From the NCBI GenBank assembly GCA_017601225.1, contig JAFNIX010000001.1, positions 130,504-194,503 on the forward strand: a stretch of 64,000 nt of DNA. The letters are read 5' to 3'. The notes below the pieces were generated by a model, which made no database searches, was not told the origin of the DNA, and worked only from the letters and a program-made list of their open reading frames with translations. The stretch's first letter is position 1. The number at the start of each line of letters is the position of its first letter. This document shows, piece after piece, positions 45,157 through 53,723 of the stretch. Source of the DNA: Candidatus Brockarchaeota archaeon (GTDB taxonomy: Archaea; Thermoproteota; EX4484-205; JAAOZP01). The position numbers were made by a program, and so were the translations under genes.

Positions 45157-45905
45157 GTGAAGAAGTGCGAGAAGGTATGTAATGAATGTGATATATCGGC
45201 TGTGTTGGGGGTGTTCACCCTCTAAAAAAGAGATTTGTCTGGTCAATAGATGTCTCTCTAAAGGCATAAAGGTAATGGGTGTCACCATGACTTGCGGTAC
45301 ATGCAAATATGCATCTGCATGTCCTGCCTCAAAGGCATATTCTCCACCTAAGGTAAACGTGTTTTTGCAAAACTCGACACGGTTCTGAAATCTTGGGATA
45401 TGGTGCCTCCTACCATAGAACTACCTCGCCTCATACCCGAGATGCCCATAGAGAAACTACTAAGGCTGAGATGGAATAGGCTGGGTGTCAGAGCTCTCAT
45501 CATTACCTTCTCCGACCCCAAGGAGAGAACGTGGAGAAGGCTAAGGAGGAGGGCATTAAATGGCTTTTAGGCTTTCATGGGACATTATTGTTATCCACCA
45601 TAATTCCAGATAAATTTCTGAACGAAGATACCTTCAACCTAACCTTGGAGCTTGTAAAGAAGGGAGGTTTCGATGGCGTTATAGGCTGGGATATGCCAGT
45701 GTACATCGATGCCCCAAAGATGACTAATATTATTAACCTCATCTCTGCCACCTCGTTCACGATTAGACTCGTTAAAGAGAGAATAACAACAATACCACTC
45801 CTCAAGGGCAGTGATCCAAGGAAGATGGAGACTCATTCTCGATGGCTTAAGAGGATCGGGTTTAAGCAAGTGGCTCTCCACGCTACAGAGTACATAGTCC
45901 TTTAG
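45157..45905 (+). pseudogene. TGT-like protein, decayed and truncated paralogue
   Basis: Fragments in three frames, CEKVCNECDISAVLG, EICLVNRCLSKGIKVMGVT, CGTCKYASACPASKA, PPTIELPRLIPEMPIEKLLR, IKWLLGFHGTLLLSTIIPDK and GFKQVALHA, follow the same order as the intact protein encoded at 54749-55888 (CLVAQC, LPEIFVPLWQLL, FLGFNGRIFLSMVMPDE, GYVSFAMPA). Frame changes lie near 45225, 45380 and 45530, and it stops before the C-terminal zinc site. The last fragment (45531-45905) is open for 124 residues. It is a broken second copy of this family. Confidence 0.6.
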
Positions 45906-45932
45906 TAAATACAGTAAGCTTGGGAAAATCCG

Positions 45933-45945
45933 TAGCGCGCGCTAG
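45933..45945. repeat. palindrome TAGCGCGCGCTAG
   Basis: The AGCGCGCGCT core in a 12-bp perfect palindrome, 28 bases after the decayed TGT-like gene and ahead of argH. Confidence 0.6.
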
Positions 45946-46127
45946 TCTTAGTAGAATGTTCTAACACTAGTGCATAGCCAGTTATGTCTAAGGAAACCCA
46001 CCAACTTGTTTGATTGTTTAAGCCTTGGAAGGTGTTCCAGATAGCTTTTAAGTTTTCCGAAGGCTTTTCTGGAAGAGCCTCATATAACCCTTATTAGCAG
46101 GTTTCTGCAGGTTCATCAGGTTTAGGG

Positions 46128-47648
46128 TTGCCCATGGAGCATGATGCTGGTGGAGGCATATACCGGAGCAGGCTGGGGCCTGTTTCCTCAGAGGCCACGA
46201 GATACGTGTCAAGCATTAGGGAAGACGTCTGGATATTCAACGAGGATATTGAGTGCACTGTTGCACATGACCTGATGCTTATGGAGCAGGGCTACATTAC
46301 TGAGGAGCAGCTTAAACGGATTCTTGAGGCTCTTAAAAGGCTGCGGGACGAGGGCTTGAGCCAGATCGATCTTGAAAAGTATGAGGATGTTCATGAGCTG
46401 ATAGAGTCTTACGTGGTTAAGCAGGCTGGGATTGAGGTCGGGGGTCTTGTTCACACGGCGCGTTCTAGGAACGATCAGGTTGTCACAGCGGTGAGGCTTA
46501 AGACTCGAAGAGAGGTTTTAAGCATCATGGGGGAACTGCTTGAGCTTGAGGAGGCTCTTCTAAAGAAGGCTGGGGAAACTGTTGACGTAGTGTTTCCGTT
46601 CTACACTCATCTTCAACAGGCTCAGGCCGCTCCTCTTTCACACTACTTCCTAGGTTATTTCGACATGTTTCTACGTGACTTCAACCGTCTCTCAGAATCG
46701 TTTAAAAGGGTTAACCAGAATCCTCTCGGAAGCGTCGCTATAGTCGGCTCCTCGCTTAAAATAGACAGGGCCTTAACCACAAGGCTTCTAGGTTTCGACG
46801 GGGTTTTAGAGAACTCGTTCGACGCTGTTTCCTCAAGGGACTTCGCCCTGGAGGTTGTTTCAAACCTTAACATTCTAATGCTTAACCTAAGCAGGATTAT
46901 GGAGGACCTGATTATCTGGCTTTCCTCCGAGTACGGTTTCTTCACGCTCCCAGATGAGCTGGCGTTCCCGTCTAGCGCGATGCCTAACAAGAAGAACCCG
47001 TGTATACTTGAGCTGACCCGTGCGAGAACGGGGAGGGTTTTCTCAAGCTTAGCTCAGCTTTCAATGGTTTGCAAGGCGGTGCCCAGCGGTTACGTTAGGG
47101 ATCTTCAGGAGACCAAGCCCCCGTTGATAGAGGCGATTGAAACAACTAGGGAGGCGATTAGAATAGTCAGGATTATTCTGGAGAACATTAAGGAGAACCG
47201 TGAGAGAATAAGGTCTTTAACTGAGCCGAGCATTATTGCCCTCGATATTGCTGAAAGAATAGTTGAGGAGGCCAGTGTTCCCTTCAGGCTAGCCCATAGG
47301 CTGGTGGGGGAGATGGTGAGGCTCAGCATTAAGACTGGTAGGAGAATAACTAGTTTCAACGAGGACGATCTTAGAATGGTTTCCCTGAGTGTTCTAGGCA
47401 GGGATATGAGTAGTCTACTGGCGGGCATTCTGAAAGAGGCTGACACCAGTGTTCTAGTTTCGAAGCGAGTATCCTTGGGCGCCGGCTCACCAGAGGCTGA
47501 TAAAATGATGCTTGCAGCCAGGCGGAACGTTTTACAGGAGTGTTTTTCCAGGCTTAGCCTGATGATTCAGAGGGACAGGGAGGCTAGGATGCTTCTCGAG
47601 GATTCCGTAAGCAGGCTTGTGGAAGGTTTCTCCTTCTCCAAAGATTAA
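46128..47648 (+). CDS. argH: argininosuccinate lyase
   Basis: A 506-residue member of the fumarase/aspartase superfamily. HTARSRNDQV, QNPLGSVAI and the signature SSAMPNKKNPCILEL (usually SSIMPQKKNP) identify argininosuccinate lyase, the last step of arginine synthesis. TTG 46128 or ATG 46134 can start it. Neighbours are not arginine genes, so it is a stand-alone gene here. A TATA-like CATATAACC lies at 46081-46089. Confidence 0.92.
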   Translation: MPMEHDAGGGIYRSRLGPVSSEATRYVSSIREDVWIFNEDIECTVAHDLMLMEQGYITEEQLKRILEALKRLRDEGLSQIDLEKYEDVHELIESYVVKQAGIEVGGLVHTARSRNDQVVTAVRLKTRREVLSIMGELLELEEALLKKAGETVDVVFPFYTHLQQAQAAPLSHYFLGYFDMFLRDFNRLSESFKRVNQNPLGSVAIVGSSLKIDRALTTRLLGFDGVLENSFDAVSSRDFALEVVSNLNILMLNLSRIMEDLIIWLSSEYGFFTLPDELAFPSSAMPNKKNPCILELTRARTGRVFSSLAQLSMVCKAVPSGYVRDLQETKPPLIEAIETTREAIRIVRIILENIKENRERIRSLTEPSIIALDIAERIVEEASVPFRLAHRLVGEMVRLSIKTGRRITSFNEDDLRMVSLSVLGRDMSSLLAGILKEADTSVLVSKRVSLGAGSPEADKMMLAARRNVLQECFSRLSLMIQRDREARMLLEDSVSRLVEGFSFSKD

Positions 47649-47782
47649 AAACACTATTAAAGGCTTTTTGACGCCTTGGAAACCTTTTAACTGCTGGTTT
47701 AACGCCTTGTCTAAGCTGTTAGCATTGTGTACTAATATGGAGATAAAGAATAAAAGTCACCTCGAGAGAATTCCTCTACGAG

Positions 47783-48346
47783 TTGCTAATTAGAAAGGAC
47801 AAGATAATAGGCCTCCAGGTTTACGATAAGAGAGGCCGATACGTCGGCACCGTTAAAGACATAGGGTTCGTCTTGGGCGAGAACCTTGTTGGAATAGTTG
47901 TGGTTGGGAGAGACAATAGGGAGATGGAGTTCATCTGGAGCGAGGTTGACGCTGCTGAAGACATAGTGATACTGAAGAAAGAGGTTACTGTTCCCGCCGC
48001 ACCTCCTGCGCCTGCGAAGCCTGCTGTTGAGACACGTGAGGAGCCGAAGGCCCAGGTGAGAGAGCAGGTTTCAGCGAAGCCACCTATCTATGTGCCAAGG
48101 GAGCCGGAGGTTCAGGCTGCTCCCGCCAGCAGTGCAGCCGGGGTTCCCGAAGCTCAGCCTTCTTTCAAGGAGCCTGCTGAATACGAGGAGACAGAACCCG
48201 AGCAGGTTGAAACCGTGGCCGCTGTGCCGCGGCCTGCTCCCGAGGAAGCAGGTGGTGCAGGAACCAAGTCTTGTCCAAAGTGTGGAGCCATAAACAATGC
48301 ACGCTACAAATTCTGCTTCAGATGCGGAACCAGGCTGCCCACTTAG
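47783..48346 (+). CDS. PRC-barrel protein with proline-rich linker and zinc ribbon
   Basis: The first 70 residues form a PRC-barrel (IIGLQVYDKRGRYVGTVKDIGF, REMEFIWSEVDAAEDIVIL), then comes a Pro/Ala/Glu-rich linker of about 80 residues and a C-terminal zinc ribbon KSCPKCGAINNARYKFCFRCG. TTG 47783 lies 28 bases after a TATA-like GAATAAAAGT (47748-47757). The frame continues upstream as VTSREFLYEL, so a longer original start from ATG 47737 with a one-base change is possible. Its 3' end overlaps the KaiC-like gene by four bases, tail to tail, and both carry a similar zinc ribbon. Confidence 0.65.
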   Translation: MLIRKDKIIGLQVYDKRGRYVGTVKDIGFVLGENLVGIVVVGRDNREMEFIWSEVDAAEDIVILKKEVTVPAAPPAPAKPAVETREEPKAQVREQVSAKPPIYVPREPEVQAAPASSAAGVPEAQPSFKEPAEYEETEPEQVETVAAVPRPAPEEAGGAGTKSCPKCGAINNARYKFCFRCGTRLPT

Positions 48347-49188
48347 CTTAACGGTTCTTTAAGAACTATTCCGCGGCCCCTCTCTATTTCAAACCTGTAG
48401 ATTATTGGGTTCACCGCAGTCCAGCGCATCTTTCTTATGAACATCGTCCTTATTATGGAGTTCCCAACCCTAGACAGGGAGAGTATTATGACGCCGCTCG
48501 CCAGAAACTCTTCAACACCATACCTGCTCATCATGTTCTCCCCAGTGGGGACCTCTGATGTTATCACGGTAGTTACGCCGAGCTTCTCCTCGATCGAGAA
48601 TATTAGGCTCCTGATGTATTCCCTAACCCATGCAACCTCGTTCGAGTAGGTGGTTACCAGCGGGGCTATGGGATCTATGACGAGCCTCTTGGCCCCTATT
48701 TCCCTCCTCCTCTTGTCAAGCTCCTCTATTATGTTGTTGACTATAGTGTCCATCTCTCTCCCCCACATCTTGGAGGTGAAGTATCTTCTAACCGGGAGGA
48801 TTGCAAGCTTCCTAGTCTCTATAAGCGGCTGAAGATCCCAGCCGAAGTTCCTCACGTCCCTCACAAGCATCTCCGGCCTCTCGTCTATAGTAACATAGAT
48901 CCCGGGCTCATTGTTCTTAGCCCCGTATAGGAGGTACTGCAGGCTGAAAATCGTCTTCCCGGTTCCAGCCTCTCCGGCGAGCAGGTATGTTTTACCGGAT
49001 TCGAAACCACCCTCCAGAATCTCGTCTATAGCCTGGTTTCCTGTTGAAACCCTTCTAACATAGGAGACTCCTTTCCGCGGAGTTCCACAGGCTGGGCAGA
49101 ACTTGTATTCGGGGCTGAGTGGACGACCACACTGCTCGCAGGAGTAAGTGCCCACAGCCTCCCTTCTAACCGCTTCTCTCCGCTGCAA
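48343..49188 (-). CDS. KaiC-like RecA-fold ATPase with N-terminal zinc ribbon
   Basis: An N-terminal zinc ribbon (YSCEQCGRPLSPEYKFCPACG, 15-34) is followed by a KaiC/RadA-like ATPase with Walker A GEAGTGKT (72-79) and Walker B-like LVIDPIAPLV. At 281 residues it has a single ATPase domain. Archaeal KaiC-like proteins work in signalling and motility regulation among other roles; no partner is visible except the convergent PRC-barrel protein with a matching zinc ribbon. Confidence 0.78.
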   Translation of the reverse strand: MQRREAVRREAVGTYSCEQCGRPLSPEYKFCPACGTPRKGVSYVRRVSTGNQAIDEILEGGFESGKTYLLAGEAGTGKTIFSLQYLLYGAKNNEPGIYVTIDERPEMLVRDVRNFGWDLQPLIETRKLAILPVRRYFTSKMWGREMDTIVNNIIEELDKRRREIGAKRLVIDPIAPLVTTYSNEVAWVREYIRSLIFSIEEKLGVTTVITSEVPTGENMMSRYGVEEFLASGVIILSLSRVGNSIIRTMFIRKMRWTAVNPIIYRFEIERGRGIVLKEPLS

Positions 49189-49251
49189 CAGTAATAGCTT
49201 TATGCGGAGCCGGTTTATAAATAGTTATCGGGCCCAGCTTTCCACTGGGCT

Positions 49252-49749
49252 TCAACCATTTTTCTTCAAAAAATAGTTTATTAAACCTCCCGCCTCTATT
49301 ATTTTCATGATGAATTCAGGCATTTTATCGCAGGAAAACTTCTCCCCGGTTTTAATAATCGTTAAAACCCCGTTGGCAACGTCAAGCTCAGCCTCATCCC
49401 CATCCCTAAGCCTGTCTAAACCTTCCGCCTCCCTGATGACAAGCACGGGAAGACCCAGGTTTATAGAATTCCTGTAAAAGATTCTCGCGAAGGATTTGGC
49501 AACTATGGCTTTCACACCGGAGTGTTTCAACGCTATTACCGCGTGCTCCCTAGAGCTCCCAAGTCCAAAATTCTCACCGGCAACTATTATTGCTCCACCA
49601 GACGCCTTAGCCCTGAACTCGGGATAATAGTCTTCGAAAACATGTTTCGCGAGAACCTCAGCATCATGAGTCACCAAGTATCTTGCAGGTATTATCACAT
49701 CCGTATCCACGTTGTCGCCAAGCCTGATAATCCTGCCGCGTATTTTCAA
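49252..49749 (-). CDS. leuD: 3-isopropylmalate dehydratase small subunit
   Basis: GDNVDTDVIIPARYLV and FGLGSSREHAVIALKHSGVKAIVAKSFARIFYRNSINLGLP are the standard LeuD/aconitase swivel-domain motifs; 165 residues is normal. With LeuC it isomerises 2-isopropylmalate. It overlaps leuC by four bases. The same subunit type occurs in homoaconitase, but leuA next door supports leucine synthesis. Confidence 0.92.
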   Translation of the reverse strand: MKIRGRIIRLGDNVDTDVIIPARYLVTHDAEVLAKHVFEDYYPEFRAKASGGAIIVAGENFGLGSSREHAVIALKHSGVKAIVAKSFARIFYRNSINLGLPVLVIREAEGLDRLRDGDEAELDVANGVLTIIKTGEKFSCDKMPEFIMKIIEAGGLINYFLKKNG

Positions 49750-51011
49750 GCCAGAAGCCTCCTCGGGTCAGTTATTTTCCCTTCTACTGCTGACGCCGCT
49801 ACCGTCGCTGGGGAGGCGAGGAACACTCTGCTCTTCTTATCTCCCATCCTGCCTATAAAGTTCCTATTGCTGCTTGAAACCGCAACCTCGCCTTCTGCAA
49901 GAACTCCTCTAGACATTCCCAGGCATGCGCCGCACGTGGGGCTCGTCACTATTCCGCCGGCTCGCACAATCTCCTCAATAATTCCTGTTTTCAAAGCCTC
50001 CGCGTAAACCTTGACTGAAGCTGGGCTAACCACCAGCCTTACATTCGGCGCGATTCTTCTCCCCTTAAGTATCCTAGAGGCTACGAGAAGATCGTCCAGC
50101 CTCCCGTTCGTGCAGGAGCCTAGGAAAGCCTGGTCTATCTCAAGGCCTTCAACCTCTGCGACGGGTTTAACGTTGTCCACACTGTGCGGCAGGCTTACAA
50201 CAGGCTCCAGGTTTGACACATCCATCTCAATCCTCTCGAGATCCGCGTCAGGGTCGCTCCGTACTTCCAGCAGTCCGCCGCATTTCCCGTAGCACTCAGC
50301 ATACTCGATGCTTTTAGAATCTGTTTGAACAATCCCGGTTTTAGCACCCGTCTCCACGGAGAGGTTTGCGAGAGTAAGGCGTTCAGACAGGGACATTAGG
50401 CTTACTGTTTCCCCAGAGTACTCTATAGTCTTGTAAGTTGCCCCATTGCTGCCTATCTTCCCAACGATGCTTAAAGCAACGTCTTTCGCGAAAACGCCTT
50501 TCCTAAGCCTACCCTTAATCTCAACCAGCATTGTTTCAGGAACCCTCAACCATATTTCCCCTGTTGCTAGGACAACAGCAGCATCAGTAGAGCCAACGCC
50601 TATCCCGACTGCACCGGTTGCTCCAGCGGTGCAAGTATGGCTGTCCGCACCAACTATCAGGCAGCCAGGCACGTCGAAGCCTTCTTCAAAAAGAACCTGG
50701 TGTGCTATTCCTCCCCTCCCTATTTCGAAGAAATTACTTATCCCGTGTTTTTTAACGAAGCTCCTCATCCTCCTCATCTGGCTGGCCAAGTCTATCGTGC
50801 TCGGGGGGACATCATGGTCGAAAACCACTATCACCCTGCTAGGATCCCAGACTTTCCCAGAGATTTTTTCAAACTCTTCAACAGCCAGCGGCCCAGTCAC
50901 CTCGTGCAGCATAAGGAAATCCACCTTAGCTTCAACTATTTCACCCACTTCCACTCGAGGCCTGCCTGTCTTCCTGGAAACCACTTTCTGTATTGCTGTT
51001 AAACCAGTCAT
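49746..51011 (-). CDS. leuC: 3-isopropylmalate dehydratase large subunit
   Basis: The 421-residue aconitase-superfamily protein has VFDHDVPP, GADSHTCTAGATGAVGIGVG, FLGSCTNGRLDDL and SPTCGACLG, which supply the three cysteines of the [4Fe-4S] cluster. It works with LeuD. It overlaps leuA and leuD by four bases on either side, so all three are one transcript. Confidence 0.93.
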   Translation of the reverse strand: MTGLTAIQKVVSRKTGRPRVEVGEIVEAKVDFLMLHEVTGPLAVEEFEKISGKVWDPSRVIVVFDHDVPPSTIDLASQMRRMRSFVKKHGISNFFEIGRGGIAHQVLFEEGFDVPGCLIVGADSHTCTAGATGAVGIGVGSTDAAVVLATGEIWLRVPETMLVEIKGRLRKGVFAKDVALSIVGKIGSNGATYKTIEYSGETVSLMSLSERLTLANLSVETGAKTGIVQTDSKSIEYAECYGKCGGLLEVRSDPDADLERIEMDVSNLEPVVSLPHSVDNVKPVAEVEGLEIDQAFLGSCTNGRLDDLLVASRILKGRRIAPNVRLVVSPASVKVYAEALKTGIIEEIVRAGGIVTSPTCGACLGMSRGVLAEGEVAVSSSNRNFIGRMGDKKSRVFLASPATVAASAVEGKITDPRRLLA

Positions 51012-52546
51012 CCGCCAGCCCTCTTCTTAATCTGCAGAAGCCTGTTGGCTCCGTTCAGTATTGCGTAAACCCCTGCTAGCACGATGTCCTCGCTGAATCC
51101 TTTCGCAGTCACGCTCCGCCCCTCATCATCTGAAACCCTTACTGTGACCTCCGCAAGCGCGTCTGTGCCTCCCGTGATCGCCTCCAGCCTGAAGCTTTCA
51201 AGCCTTATCTTAACCAGGTCTCCGAGAAGCCTGCTAACTGCCTTAATCGACGCGTCTATCGGCCCGACTCCGAACTCAGCCCCCCTCCACGCCTGCTCCC
51301 CCCTCTTTATCTTTATTGTCGCTGTTGGCGTCGTGTTCAACCCTGTAACCACGAGAAGCTCTTCAAGCTCTATACGGTCCTTATCGCCAACCCCGTACCC
51401 TATGACGCTTTCAGCTATTGAGGCAAGCTCAGTGTCAGTGACCTTCTTACCCTTGTCGCCAATATCCTTAACTATTTTAAGAACCTGCTTCAACTCTTCC
51501 TCGCTAAGCCTATAACCCATTTCTTCAAGCTGCGCTGAAATCCCGTGGACTCCAGCGTGCTTCCCAGCCACCAGCCTTCTCCGAGCCCCAACGAACCCGG
51601 GGTCTATTGGCTCGTAAGTCTCTGGGGATGCTAGTATGCCGTGAGTATGGATCCCGCTCTCATGGGAGAAAGCGTTTTCCCCAACTATAGGCTTGTTCAC
51701 AGGTATCGCTATGCCAGTTATCAGGGAGACCAGCCTACAGGTGTTGTATATCTCTTTAAACTTCAAGCCTGTTTCAACACCGTACAATACTTTCAGGGAA
51801 ACCGCCACCTCCTCCAGGCTAGCGTTACCTGCCCGTTCTCCAAGCCCGTTCACGGTTACGTGTGCCTCAGCAGCCCCTCCCTCAATTCCTGCAAGCGTGT
51901 TCGCGACGGCCAGGCCCATGTCGTTGTGGCAGTGCACCGCAACCGGGATCCTCAGGGCTTCACGAACCCTCTTAACGATCTCCCTCATGGCTAACGGTGT
52001 TGCGACGCCCACAGTATCGGGAATATCGACTATGCTTGCTCCCGCTTCTTCAACCCTCTTGTAAAACTCCACTAGGAACTCAATGCTAGTCCTAGTCGCG
52101 TCTTCGGCTGAAAACTCTATTTTCATACCGTAGGATTTAGCGAGGTCTATGGATTCAACAGCCCTGCGTATGGCTTCCTCCCTGCTTATCTGCAGCTTCT
52201 TATTCAAATGTATGTCCGAGGTCGCTATGAAGAGATGTATTCTGCCTGCGCCGGTTGAAGCGGCCTTCTCAATATCCTCCTTCACGCATCTTGATAGGGC
52301 TGTGATCTCCGCGTTCAACCCTTCTCTAACTATCAGCCTAATAGCCTCCTCTTCGCCGCGCGACGTCGCTGGGAAGCCTGCCTCCACTACGGGTACTCCA
52401 AGCGCGTCAAGCTGCCTCGCTATCCTAAGCTTGTCCTCAGGCGTAAGCGCGACTCCCGGAGTCTGCTCACCATCCCTCAGAGTAGTGTCGAAAAGAACCA
52501 CCCTGTCAGGTATTTTAGACTCAGTAAGATATCCTCTCCAAACCAT
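51008..52546 (-). CDS. leuA: 2-isopropylmalate synthase family enzyme
   Basis: LFDTTLRDGEQTPGVALT, HCHNDMGLAVANTLAG, NGLGERAGNASLEEV and ENAFSHESGIHTHG are the DRE-TIM metallolyase signatures, and the C-terminal half contains the LeuA dimer/regulatory domain. Length 512 fits 2-isopropylmalate synthase; citramalate synthase cannot be excluded from sequence, but leuC and leuD directly downstream favour leucine synthesis. No leuB is present in the window. ATG 52546 is preceded by GGAGG and a leader region with a short ORF similar to that upstream of ilvB. Confidence 0.88.
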   Translation of the reverse strand: MVWRGYLTESKIPDRVVLFDTTLRDGEQTPGVALTPEDKLRIARQLDALGVPVVEAGFPATSRGEEEAIRLIVREGLNAEITALSRCVKEDIEKAASTGAGRIHLFIATSDIHLNKKLQISREEAIRRAVESIDLAKSYGMKIEFSAEDATRTSIEFLVEFYKRVEEAGASIVDIPDTVGVATPLAMREIVKRVREALRIPVAVHCHNDMGLAVANTLAGIEGGAAEAHVTVNGLGERAGNASLEEVAVSLKVLYGVETGLKFKEIYNTCRLVSLITGIAIPVNKPIVGENAFSHESGIHTHGILASPETYEPIDPGFVGARRRLVAGKHAGVHGISAQLEEMGYRLSEEELKQVLKIVKDIGDKGKKVTDTELASIAESVIGYGVGDKDRIELEELLVVTGLNTTPTATIKIKRGEQAWRGAEFGVGPIDASIKAVSRLLGDLVKIRLESFRLEAITGGTDALAEVTVRVSDDEGRSVTAKGFSEDIVLAGVYAILNGANRLLQIKKRAGG

Positions 52547-52571
52547 TACGGGTCCCTCCTAAAACAGGTTT

Positions 52572-52587
52572 AAAACAATATTGTTTT
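52572..52587 (-). terminator. hairpin between leader ORF and leuA, possible attenuator
   Basis: AAAACAATATTGTTTT is a perfect 16-bp inverted repeat that starts right after the stop codon of the leader ORF and ends 25 bases before leuA. In the transcript it ends in four U residues. It could act as a weak terminator or a translation-linked switch, but it could also be just an A+T-rich palindrome. Confidence 0.35.
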
Positions 52588-52662
52588 TCAACAGTCTCTA
52601 ATAGAGGTGTCACTGTTTCTGGAACGCAGGTAGTCTCGCCCCCTTTGGGCGTTACGAGTCAT
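52588..52662 (-). CDS. candidate leader peptide upstream of leuA, 24 residues
   Basis: ATG 52662 encodes MTRNAQRGRDYLRSRNSDTS then IRDC and stops with TGA. The A-x-RGRD core matches the ORF ahead of ilvB (A-P-RGRD). An in-frame GTG at 52677 would add five residues. Upstream are the same elements in the same order: TATA sequence TTAATATAG (52703-52711) and AAGGAGG, the latter at the predicted mRNA 5' end. The gap between Shine-Dalgarno and ATG can fold as TGTGT-AGC-ACACA. The ORF ends just before a perfect 16-bp palindrome and leuA follows 41 bases later. Confidence 0.5.
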   Translation of the reverse strand: MTRNAQRGRDYLRSRNSDTSIRDC

Positions 52663-52702
52663 GTGTGTGCTACACACCTCCTTAGCCGAGACCACTAGGC
52701 CA

Positions 52703-52714
52703 CTATATTAACTT
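52703..52714 (-). promoter_or_regulatory. promoter of the leuACD leader
   Basis: The minus strand reads AAGTTAATATAG, identical over GTTAATATAG to the ilvB leader promoter at 37842-37851. Predicted transcription start is near 52679, at the AGGAGG. Confidence 0.5.
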
Positions 52715-52722
52715 TACTACGT

Positions 52723-53340
52723 TCAGCCGGGTAACCTTAGAAACCCTTCTAAACCGTTTCTAATCATAACTATTCCGAAAGCCACTATTATCAGGTTGAA
52801 TATCTTAGCAATAAGCTTCGAAGGCGTTCTACCTATGCTCACCATAATCCTCTCACCGTTCACGAGGATCACGTAAGCCAAAACAGCGTTCAGTAGTATT
52901 ACCAGTATGCAGGTGAAAATATTGTACGGGGGATTAGATATTATTATGACGGTGGAAATACTCCCCGGGCCTGCGAGAAGCGGCGTAGCTAAAGGGAATA
53001 CAGATATCTCCTCCGCCCTCTCCCCCCTCAGCTCACTCTCCTCTCCCACAAGTATATATTTCAAGGATATTGCTACGAGAACCATTCCTGAGGCAACGTA
53101 GAAGTCGTAAAGCCTTATCCCTAGGAAGCTGAACATTACGGTTCCAAGAATGGCGAAGAACACTAACACTGCTGTTGCGGCAACAACAGACTCCCTTATT
53201 ATTTTCCTCTTCCTCTCGCTTGAAAAGGATTCTAAAAAAGTGTGGAAGACAGGAATGTTTCCAACAGAATCCAGTATGACGAACAACAGTATGAATGCCT
53301 TCGTGAAACGCTCCGCTTCAACTGCAAGCTCCAGACTCAA
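52723..53340 (-). CDS. MarC-family membrane protein
   Basis: A roughly 205-residue protein with six membrane helices in the order of the MarC family: FILLFVILDSVGNIPVF, ATAVLVFFAILGTVMFSFLGI, DFYVASGMVLVAISLKY, FPLATPLLAGPGSISTVIII and FNLIIVAFGIVMIRNGL. Function is unknown in this family. The frame is open to 53409, but that would overlap rnp4 by 92 bases; TTG 53340 (MSLELAVEAERF) leaves a 23-base overlap and fits the family length better. It is probably co-transcribed with rnp4. Confidence 0.75.
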   Translation of the reverse strand: MSLELAVEAERFTKAFILLFVILDSVGNIPVFHTFLESFSSERKRKIIRESVVAATAVLVFFAILGTVMFSFLGIRLYDFYVASGMVLVAISLKYILVGEESELRGERAEEISVFPLATPLLAGPGSISTVIIISNPPYNIFTCILVILLNAVLAYVILVNGERIMVSIGRTPSKLIAKIFNLIIVAFGIVMIRNGLEGFLRLPG

Positions 53341-53683
53341 GCCTAGTCGAATAAGCTTCGAAACCAGGACTCTTATCTTTTTCGTGGAAAACAGGAATAA
53401 GCTTGACACCGCCGCACTTCAAACAGATAAGCCCCACCCCCCTGCCTTTCAAAATCCTAATCCTGAGGCTGCGACCCGGTATCAGAGGGCTCTTACACTT
53501 GCTACACCTGAAGTATCTTCTCAAAACAGTCTTGTTCCTAAGATTATACTTCTCAGCAATCCTCCAGGCAAGCCTAGCGTATGATTCAGCCATGTTCAAA
53601 TCTGAATCCGCGGTTTCCAGGGCAAGCCTAAGCAGGATATCTATCCTCTCCCTCGCAATGCCCACCGCCCTCCTCTTTCCCAT
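53318..53683 (-). CDS. rnp4: ribonuclease P protein component 4 (Rpr2/Rpp21)
   Basis: The 121-residue protein starts MGKRRAVGIARERIDILLRL, has a helix with LAWRIAEKYNL, and a zinc ribbon with RYFRCSKCKSPLIPG and GVGLICLKCGG. This is the archaeal Rpr2/Rpp21 subunit that assists the RNase P RNA in cutting tRNA 5' leaders. It is placed 41 bases downstream of tRNA-Gly on the same strand. Its end overlaps the MarC gene. Confidence 0.9.
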   Translation of the reverse strand: MGKRRAVGIARERIDILLRLALETADSDLNMAESYARLAWRIAEKYNLRNKTVLRRYFRCSKCKSPLIPGRSLRIRILKGRGVGLICLKCGGVKLIPVFHEKDKSPGFEAYSTRLESGACS

Positions 53684-53723
53684 TTAAACGCTTAAAGGTA
53701 AACACTGAAGATTATTAGGCTTA

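Noticed and set aside
50446-51030. 194-codon frame antisense to leuC
   Set aside because: Serine/threonine/proline-rich translation typical of an antisense shadow of a well-conserved gene; leuC has all its catalytic motifs on the other strand.
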